Positions 58,490 through 64,000 of a stretch of 64,000 nt of DNA are shown here, piece by piece; the first letter of the stretch is position 1, and every line of letters starts with the position of its first letter. The stretch covers positions 1 through 64,000 of the forward strand of contig JAEUNO010000020.1 in NCBI GenBank assembly GCA_016791045.1. Direction: 5' to 3'. Source of the DNA: Methyloversatilis sp. GTDB lineage: Bacteria > Pseudomonadota > Gammaproteobacteria > Burkholderiales > Rhodocyclaceae. Under the pieces are notes generated by a model that made no database searches, was not told the DNA's origin, and worked only from the letters and a program-made list of their open reading frames with translations. The translations under genes and the position numbers were made by a program.

Positions 58490-59868
58490 GCTTGCCGAGG
58501 TATCCGGAGTATCGGGACAGTGGGGTGGAATGGCTGGGCGCAGTTCCTGCGCATTGGGCTGTAAAGCGGTTCAAATGGCTGATCGAACGCAATGACGGGG
58601 GCGTTTGGGGCGATGACCCAGACGGCAATGGCGACACCATTGTGCTCCGCTCAACCGATCAGACTGTGGACGGTCAATGGAGGCTCGATGAACCTGCCTC
58701 GCGGAAGCTATCGGAGTCCGAGCGCCGCGGTGTGACGTTAGAGATTGGCGACCTGCTAGTCACGAAATCCAGCGGTAGCGCGCTTCATATCGGCAAGACA
58801 ACTCTTGTCGACGAGCAAGTGGCAAAGCTTGGAGCTTGCTACTCAAACTTCATGCAACGTTTCAGGCTCAACGACGAATTCTTGCCAAAACTCGCCTGGT
58901 ACGTGATGAACAACGAGCTTGCGCGCCGTCAGTTTGATCTGGCCTCGAATTCCACCACTGGGCTTGCCAACCTCAACGGCACGATGATCTCGGAAATACT
59001 CATGCCGGTGCCGAGTGCTTTGGAGCAAGCGGTCATCACCGCGTTCCTCGACCGCGAAATCGCCAAGATCGACGCGCTGATTGCCGAGCAGGAAAAGCTG
59101 ATCGCGCTGCTGGCGGAAAAGCGCCAGGCCACCATCTCCCACGCCGTCACCCGCGGCCTCAACCCCGATGCGCCAATGAAGGATTCAGGCGTGCCGTGGC
59201 TGGGGGAGGTACCGGCACATTGGGACATGAAGCGTGTGAAGGACTGTGGCTGCGAAATTGTAGACTGCAAGAACAGGACTCCGGAGCTTCATGACAACGG
59301 GGATTATTTCGTTGTCAGAACTTCCTGCGTCAAGGATGGAAAGTTCAATCCTGAGCCGGGGTATCGAACCGATGAGGCAAATTTCATAGAGTGGACGGCC
59401 AAGGGGAAGCCGCGTGCACGCGATGTTCTCTTTACGCGCGAAGCTCCAACGGGCGAGGCGTGTCTAGCGCCCGAAGGGCTAGATTTTTGTCTCGGGCAGC
59501 GAATGATGTACATCCGTCCGCCGGAGCAGGTCTTACTCAGCGAGTTTCTGCTCTATTCAATCTATGGTGGCCTCGCGCGCGAGCGAATCAGTGAAAAGTC
59601 GAAAGGGAGCACAGTCGGGCATCTAAGGATAGGAGAAGTTGGTGAACTGCCACTACTTCTCCCACCCCTAGTCGAGCAGCACGGTCTTGTCGAGTTCGTC
59701 CGCGATGAGCTTGCCAAGATTGAATCGCTGGAAGTCGCGTCGGGACGCGCCATCGCGCTGCTCAAGGAACGCCGCTCCGCCCTGATTGCCGCCGCCGTCA
59801 CCGGTCAGATCGACGTGCGCGGTACCTTGCAGTGCGAGGACGAATCAACAGAAGACATGAGCGCATGA
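58486..59868 (+). CDS. hsdS: Type I restriction-modification specificity subunit
   Basis: This 460-residue protein has two target-recognition domains, each beginning with a conserved turn (VEWLGAVPAHWAVKRFK near 15; VPWLGEVPAHWDMKRVK near 235), and two long helical spacers (EKLIALLAEKRQATISHAV; AIALLKERRSALIAAAV). It sets DNA target specificity. The ATG at 58486 has GGGAGG 7 nt upstream; an in-frame ATG at 58471 is less likely. The stop overlaps the DUF262 gene. Confidence 0.94.
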   Translation: MSLPRYPEYRDSGVEWLGAVPAHWAVKRFKWLIERNDGGVWGDDPDGNGDTIVLRSTDQTVDGQWRLDEPASRKLSESERRGVTLEIGDLLVTKSSGSALHIGKTTLVDEQVAKLGACYSNFMQRFRLNDEFLPKLAWYVMNNELARRQFDLASNSTTGLANLNGTMISEILMPVPSALEQAVITAFLDREIAKIDALIAEQEKLIALLAEKRQATISHAVTRGLNPDAPMKDSGVPWLGEVPAHWDMKRVKDCGCEIVDCKNRTPELHDNGDYFVVRTSCVKDGKFNPEPGYRTDEANFIEWTAKGKPRARDVLFTREAPTGEACLAPEGLDFCLGQRMMYIRPPEQVLLSEFLLYSIYGGLARERISEKSKGSTVGHLRIGEVGELPLLLPPLVEQHGLVEFVRDELAKIESLEVASGRAIALLKERRSALIAAAVTGQIDVRGTLQCEDESTEDMSA

Positions 59869-61733
59869 AAACCATAGACGGCAAGGCCCGCACCGTCAGC
59901 GAGGTGCTGAAGGGCAAACGCTACGGCATCGACTTCTACCAGCGCGAGTACCGCTGGCAGCGCAAGCAGGCCAAGGAACTGATCGACGACCTGAGTGCGC
60001 AGTTCCTGCAGTCGCACCGGCCGGGCAACGCGCGCGGCGCGGTGGCGCAGTACGGCAACTACTTTCTCGGATCCATCATCCTCAGCGAGCGCGACAACCA
60101 GCTGTTCATCGTCGATGGCCAGCAGCGGCTGACCACGCTCACCCTGCTGCTGTTATTGCTGCACCGCCGTCAGGGCCAGCGGCCCGACCGGGTACATCTG
60201 GAGGACCTCATCTACTCCGAACGCTTTGGTGAGCGGGCCTTCAATATTGCGGTGGATGACCGGCGCGCCATCATGACCGCGCTGTTCAGTGGCGAGGTGC
60301 CGGACACCAGCGAAGCTTCGGAGTCGGTGCAGACCATCGTCGCCCGCTTCCAGGACCTCGACGACATGCTGCAGGAACTGGGCGACGAGCTGGACGACGC
60401 CGCGCTGCCTTATTTCTGTGACTGGCTGACCGAGAAGGTCTACCTGATCGAGATTCGCGCCGCGTCCGACGAAGACGCCTACACCATCTTCGAAACGATG
60501 AACGACCGCGGCCTCTCGCTGACGCCGCTGGACATGCTCAAGGGCTACCTGCTGGCCAATATCAGCGACGTGGGCCAGCGCAACGAAGCGGCACGCCTGT
60601 GGCGCGAACGCATCGAAGCGCTGCGCAAGCTCGGCAAGGACGAAGACACCGACGCGGTGAAGGCCTGGCTGCGCGGACGCTATGCCAACAGCGTGCGCGA
60701 GCGCAGGAGTGGTGCGGAGAACAGGGACTTCGAGCGCATCGGCACCGAATTCCACCGCTGGACAGGCGAACACGCCGAAGCACTGGGCTTGCGTCAGAGC
60801 GAGGACTACTTCCGCTTCGTCTGCCAGGATTTCGTGTTCTACACGCGCCAGTACGAGCGCATCCGCAAGGCCTCGCTGATGCCCGAGAAAGGACTGGAGC
60901 CCATCTACCACGTTGCCGCGTTCAACTTCACGCTGCAGTACCCGCTGCTGCTGGCACCGCTGGAGGTGACCGACCCGCCCGAGATGGTGACGCGCAAGCT
61001 GCGGGCAGTGGCCATCTTTCTCGACATCTTGCTCGCACGACGGGCGGCGAACTACCTCAGCATGACTTTCGCGGCCATGTCTTACGCGGTGTTCCTGATC
61101 CTGCGCGACATCCGTGGCAAGACGCTGGGCGAACTGGTGCCGCTGCTGATGGCGCGGCTGGACGAGCAGGGGTGCGACTTCGACGGCACCAGCGACAAAC
61201 GCCGCAACGGATTTGCCGGCTTCGCTCTGAACCAGTGGTCGATGCGCTACATCAAGGTGCTGCTGGCACGCATGACGGCGCACCTCGAAGCGGCATCGGG
61301 CATACACAGCCAGACCAGCGACTACCTGGTAGAGGGCCGGGGACGCTTCGAGATCGAGCACATCTGGGCCAATCATCCCGAGCGCCACACTGACGAGTTT
61401 GCCTCGCCAGCCGAGTTTGCCGAGTGGCGCAACCGCTTCGGTGGCTTGCTGCTCCTTCCCAAGACCTTCAACGCCAGTTATGGCGATCTGCCCTATGCCG
61501 AGAAGCGGCTGCATTACGTGACGCAGAACCTGCTGGCGCGATCACTGCACGAGCAGTGCTATGAGCGTCACCCTGGCTTTCTGGAGTACATACGCAAAGC
61601 GGGGCTTCCTTTCGAGCCGCTGCCCGAGTTCCGTAAGGCTCAGATGGAAGCACGGCAGCTCTTGTATCGGAAACTGGCCGACCAGGTGTGGGACCCGCTG
61701 CAACTGGAGCGTGAAGCGAGGCTAGCCCCATGA
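59865..61733 (+). CDS. DUF262/DUF1524 nuclease, GmrSD-like
   Basis: This 622-residue protein has an N-terminal DUF262 domain with IVDGQQRLTTL at about 83-93, the nucleotide-hydrolysis motif of GmrS, and a C-terminal DUF1524 HNH-like domain with FEIEHIWANHPERH near 495. This fused arrangement is known from type IV restriction and related defence proteins that attack modified phage DNA. The ATG lies in an ATGA overlap with hsdS, so it is part of the restriction operon. Its target is not predicted. Confidence 0.88.
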   Translation: MKTIDGKARTVSEVLKGKRYGIDFYQREYRWQRKQAKELIDDLSAQFLQSHRPGNARGAVAQYGNYFLGSIILSERDNQLFIVDGQQRLTTLTLLLLLLHRRQGQRPDRVHLEDLIYSERFGERAFNIAVDDRRAIMTALFSGEVPDTSEASESVQTIVARFQDLDDMLQELGDELDDAALPYFCDWLTEKVYLIEIRAASDEDAYTIFETMNDRGLSLTPLDMLKGYLLANISDVGQRNEAARLWRERIEALRKLGKDEDTDAVKAWLRGRYANSVRERRSGAENRDFERIGTEFHRWTGEHAEALGLRQSEDYFRFVCQDFVFYTRQYERIRKASLMPEKGLEPIYHVAAFNFTLQYPLLLAPLEVTDPPEMVTRKLRAVAIFLDILLARRAANYLSMTFAAMSYAVFLILRDIRGKTLGELVPLLMARLDEQGCDFDGTSDKRRNGFAGFALNQWSMRYIKVLLARMTAHLEAASGIHSQTSDYLVEGRGRFEIEHIWANHPERHTDEFASPAEFAEWRNRFGGLLLLPKTFNASYGDLPYAEKRLHYVTQNLLARSLHEQCYERHPGFLEYIRKAGLPFEPLPEFRKAQMEARQLLYRKLADQVWDPLQLEREARLAP

Positions 61734-62028
61734 AATTCGAAACCTTCGTCGCCGGCCAGTGGGCGCCGCGCTACCAGTACAAGAGCTTCGAGCCCACCCC
61801 CATCAATCGCGAATGGCATTGGGAAGACCCGAGCATTGCCGTGCTGCTGGAGCAGGCCAACCGCGCGCTGGGCGAGCTGAATGCGTTCTCGTTGATCGTG
61901 CCGGACATCGATCTGTTCATCCAGATGCACGTCGTGAAGGAAGCCCAGACATCCTGCGTGAGAACACAGGACGCCAGAAGGGGCGGGTTTATGTGTTTGA
62001 TCGCTACCTTGGCTTGTTCTCAAGTTAA
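61730..62028 (+). pseudogene. Decayed fic gene with a large internal deletion
   Basis: The first ~72 codons match the Fic N-terminal domain (FETFVAGQWAPRYQYKSFEP, LNAFSLIVPDIDLFIQMHVVKEA). After that the frame shifts. In the +1 frame the end of a Fic C-terminus appears (DILRENTGRQKGRVYVFDRYLGLF, stop at 62026-62028). About 270 codons, including the catalytic HPFxxGNG loop, are missing, with the junction near 61946-61965. Its start overlaps the DUF262 stop. No active AMPylase is possible. Confidence 0.8.
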
Positions 62029-62327
62029 AGAAAACGGGTTTTTCTTACTTTGTGTTGTGATCAAGGTAAACAAGACAACGACTGGTGCTCCCTCATCTTC
62101 GCCCTGACGCGGGCCCCCAGGTGGCCTCCCTTCCTGCGAAGAGGGCTTGTCACGCCCGTGGTTCCTTGCAGCGCTACCCGGACAAACCCGATTTCGTTCA
62201 ACAAGGGGGATCGCGTCACGATAGCCAAGACTCTGCTGGAAGAAATTGTCTGTCGCCGGTGACAATGACACTGCGGAATCGGGTGGAAAGCCTCATGAGC
62301 GCTTGCCAGATCAGCTTCCATCTGTAA
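62029..62327. other. Gap after the fic remnant, nothing recognised
   Basis: I see no gene that I can support here. A short AT-rich hairpin (AAGAAAA at 62028-62034 with TTTTCTT at 62040-62046) sits just after the fic remnant. Short readings on both strands have no recognisable domain. It may be scar DNA from earlier mobile elements. Confidence 0.3.
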
Positions 62328-62353
62328 TATTCGCTATTCGCGAATAGCGAATA
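62328..62353. promoter_or_regulatory. Perfect 26-bp palindrome upstream of the AbiE-like pair
   Basis: Bases 62328-62340 (TATTCGCTATTCG) are exactly complementary to 62341-62353. The palindrome ends 10 bp before the ATG of the HTH gene. It contains overlapping smaller sites (TTCGCGAA). An operator bound by the HTH protein is the simplest reading. Confidence 0.7.
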
Positions 62354-62363
62354 CGGTGGCGGG

Positions 62364-62912
62364 ATGGAACTCAAACCTCAGGACCTGCTGGTGCTGTTGA
62401 AGGTGGCGGCACATCCGCCACGGCGCTGGACCTATGCCGCGCTGGGTGAGGCGCTCGGGATGAGCGCCTCGGAGGTGCATGCGAGCGTAAAGCGCTCCGT
62501 GACGTCCGGCCTGGCGGTGGCGCCGGCACGCGGCGAGTGGACGCCGGTACGGCCCAGTCTGCTGGAGTTCGTGCTGCACGGTGTCCGTTATGTCTGGCCC
62601 GCCACGCCCGGACCGATCAAACGCGGCGTGCCAACCGCCTTCGGCGCCGAGCCGCTGGCCAGCCAGCTCACCGCCGCACCGGGCGAGGCGCCGGTATGGG
62701 CCGACCCGGCCGGCAGCGCCAAAGGCCCGACGCTCTCCCCGCTTTACCGGACCGCGCCCAAAGCCGCTCTCGCCGACCCGGCCTTGCATCGCCTGCTGGC
62801 CTTGCTTGACGCGCTGCGCACCGGTCGGGCGCGCGAGCGCACATTGGCCGCCACGCTGATGAAGGCTGAGCTCTCGCAGTCCGAGCTGGGGGCAGCCGAT
62901 GCGGAGCGATGA
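62364..62912 (+). CDS. Winged-helix regulator/antitoxin (AbiEi-like role)
   Basis: This 182-residue protein has an N-terminal winged helix (QDLLVLLKVAAHPPRRWTYAAL through SASEVHASVKRSV) and a variable C-terminus. It overlaps the nucleotidyltransferase gene by 14 nt and has a 26-bp palindrome just upstream, an arrangement seen in antitoxin-autoregulators of type IV toxin-antitoxin systems. It is not a close match to classical AbiEi, so the assignment rests on context. Confidence 0.7.
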   Translation: MELKPQDLLVLLKVAAHPPRRWTYAALGEALGMSASEVHASVKRSVTSGLAVAPARGEWTPVRPSLLEFVLHGVRYVWPATPGPIKRGVPTAFGAEPLASQLTAAPGEAPVWADPAGSAKGPTLSPLYRTAPKAALADPALHRLLALLDALRTGRARERTLAATLMKAELSQSELGAADAER

Positions 62913-63582
62913 TCCCAATCTGCCAGCCCTGCGTCGCATTGCCGAAGCGCTCGATGAGCTGCGCGAACAGGTGGTGTTCGTCGGCGGCGCGGTGGCAGGC
63001 CTGCTGGTGACCGACCCGCTGGCTGACGCCGTGCGCGCCACGCGCGACGTGGATGCCGTAGTGAATGCCTGCCGGGCCACCTTTCATCGCATCGAGGAAC
63101 AGGTGGCCGCCCGGGGTTTTGCACGCGACATGAACAGCGATGTGATCTGCCGCTGGGTACACAAGGACTCTGGCCTTGTGTTCGACCTGATGCCGGTGCA
63201 GCCCGAGGTACTGGGCTTTTCGAACCGCTGGTATCCCTATGCGGTGGACAGCGCTGTCCCTCTTGATCTGGGCGATGGCATCACGATACGGCTGGTCAGC
63301 GCGGTCGCTTTCGTGGCTACCAAGCTGGAAGCCTTCGTCAGCAGGGGCGGCGGCGACTTCATGAGCAGCCACGATCTTGAGGACGTGCTGAACGTCGTCG
63401 ACGGACGCGAGGAACTGCTCGAAGAAATGGCCGCAGCACCGGCCGAACTGAAACATGCGGTGGCCGGGGTCTTCGCGCACCTGCTCGCGAACTCCGACTT
63501 CATCAATGCCCTGCCAGGGCTGATCGCCGAACCGGACCGCGCAGGTCTTGTGACCGAAAGGCTGAGGGCCCTGAGCCGATGA
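62899..63582 (+). CDS. Nucleotidyltransferase, AbiEii-like toxin candidate
   Basis: This 227-residue protein has a nucleotidyltransferase motif (GGAVAGLLVTDPLADAVRATRDVDAVV, with the GG and DxD elements) and a helical C-terminus. The DxD pair should bind metal and NTP. It pairs with the winged-helix gene by overlap, as in AbiE-type toxin-antitoxin systems, but is shorter than typical AbiEii. Its TGA overlaps the hsdR ATG. Confidence 0.75.
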   Translation: MRSDDPNLPALRRIAEALDELREQVVFVGGAVAGLLVTDPLADAVRATRDVDAVVNACRATFHRIEEQVAARGFARDMNSDVICRWVHKDSGLVFDLMPVQPEVLGFSNRWYPYAVDSAVPLDLGDGITIRLVSAVAFVATKLEAFVSRGGGDFMSSHDLEDVLNVVDGREELLEEMAAAPAELKHAVAGVFAHLLANSDFINALPGLIAEPDRAGLVTERLRALSR

Positions 63583-64000
63583 ATCTGCACCAGGAACACC
63601 ACTTCGAGCGCGAAATCTGCGCCCACCTCGGCGCCCATGGCTGGCTGTACGACGAGGACGCCGCGCAGGGTTTCGATGCCGCAAGCGGCCTCTACATGCC
63701 GGATCTGCTGTCCTGGCTGAAGGTGTCGCAAGCCGAAAGCCTGCTCAAGCTTGAGAAGACGCACGGCGCCCAGCTCGGCAAGGTGCTGGCCGAGCGGGTG
63801 CGCAAGAGCCTGAACGAGCGCGGTACGCTGGAGGTGCTGCGCCGGGGCGTGGACATGCTGGGCCTTCCGGCGCCGCTGCAGCTGGCGCAGTTCAGGCCGG
63901 CGCTGGGGCTGAACCCGGCCCTCCAGGCGCGCTACGAGGCCAATCACCTGCGGGTGCTGCGCCAGGTGCATCACTCGCCCAATCTGCCCAAGGATGCGCT
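63579..64000 (+). CDS. hsdR: Type I restriction endonuclease subunit R (N-terminus only)
   Basis: The visible 140 codons begin MNLHQEHHFEREICAHLGAHGWLYDED and continue through LLKLEKTHGAQLGKVLAERV and LEVLRRGVDMLG, which resembles the N-terminal region of HsdR proteins. The helicase and nuclease motifs lie beyond the window. The ATG is in a 4-nt overlap with the nucleotidyltransferase gene. This subunit cleaves unmodified DNA with HsdM and HsdS. Confidence 0.85.
   Translation, partial: MNLHQEHHFEREICAHLGAHGWLYDEDAAQGFDAASGLYMPDLLSWLKVSQAESLLKLEKTHGAQLGKVLAERVRKSLNERGTLEVLRRGVDMLGLPAPLQLAQFRPALGLNPALQARYEANHLRVLRQVHHSPNLPKDA

Overview
The window is high-GC proteobacterial DNA read almost entirely as coding sequence. 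Gene order (pccA, a Gmd/Fcl pair beside waaA, a regulatory-only PTS next to ruvC-ruvA, cobalamin-dependent metH, a symporter paired with a DUF4212 subunit) points to a betaproteobacterium. A Rhodocyclales lineage such as Methyloversatilis is my best guess, from general resemblance only. No rRNA, tRNA, CRISPR array or intact insertion sequence was seen.

Region 1 (1-8993): propionyl-CoA carboxylase alpha subunit, a CheY-like regulator coupled to a CHASE/PAS sensor kinase, a YpfJ-type metallopeptidase, a zinc-type alcohol dehydrogenase and a TIGR03790-like exported protein. Region 2 (8980-33172) is a large surface-polysaccharide locus. On the minus strand it has waaA, gmd, a small four-helix-bundle (S23) gene and fcl. 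On the plus strand a tightly overlapped CDP-sugar operon (rfbF, rfbG, epimerase, two C-methyltransferase-like proteins, a reductase, a CmcI-like protein) leads into a flippase. Then come an acyltransferase, glycosyltransferases, a methyltransferase, asnB, a WecA-like initiating transferase and a WbpM/PglF-like dehydratase. A low-GC block (about 20.35-24.17 kb) begins inside the flippase gene.

Region 3 (33169-43898): apaH, a tandem REP-type array, EIIA-Man/HPr/EI without permease genes, ruvC, ruvA, a cytochrome c, then a SAM-II-type riboswitch plus terminator before metH, a lipoprotein and an exonuclease. Region 4 (43973-54186): a second REP array, isochorismatase-like and pirin genes divergent from a LysR regulator with two palindromes between, a membrane sensor fused to a DEDDh exonuclease with its receiver protein, a VC_2705-type symporter pair and a cation/proton antiporter. 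Region 5 (54617-64000) is a defence island built on a type I restriction-modification system. hsdM, hsdS and the start of hsdR are separated by an AlbA_2/RecG-like gene, a small coupled ORF, a GmrSD-like DUF262 nuclease, a decayed fic gene and an AbiE-like pair.

The most unusual signal is a family of 7-bp repeat blocks (consensus AGATKCA, usually four heptads plus AGG, 31 nt) between 6.5 and 10.5 kb. One inverted pair brackets the S23 gene between gmd and fcl and supplies the start codon and first residues of fcl. One inverted pair has no gene inside, and a single block lies in frame within fcl. This looks like a small mobile or repeat-spreading element with an S23 protein as its only gene.
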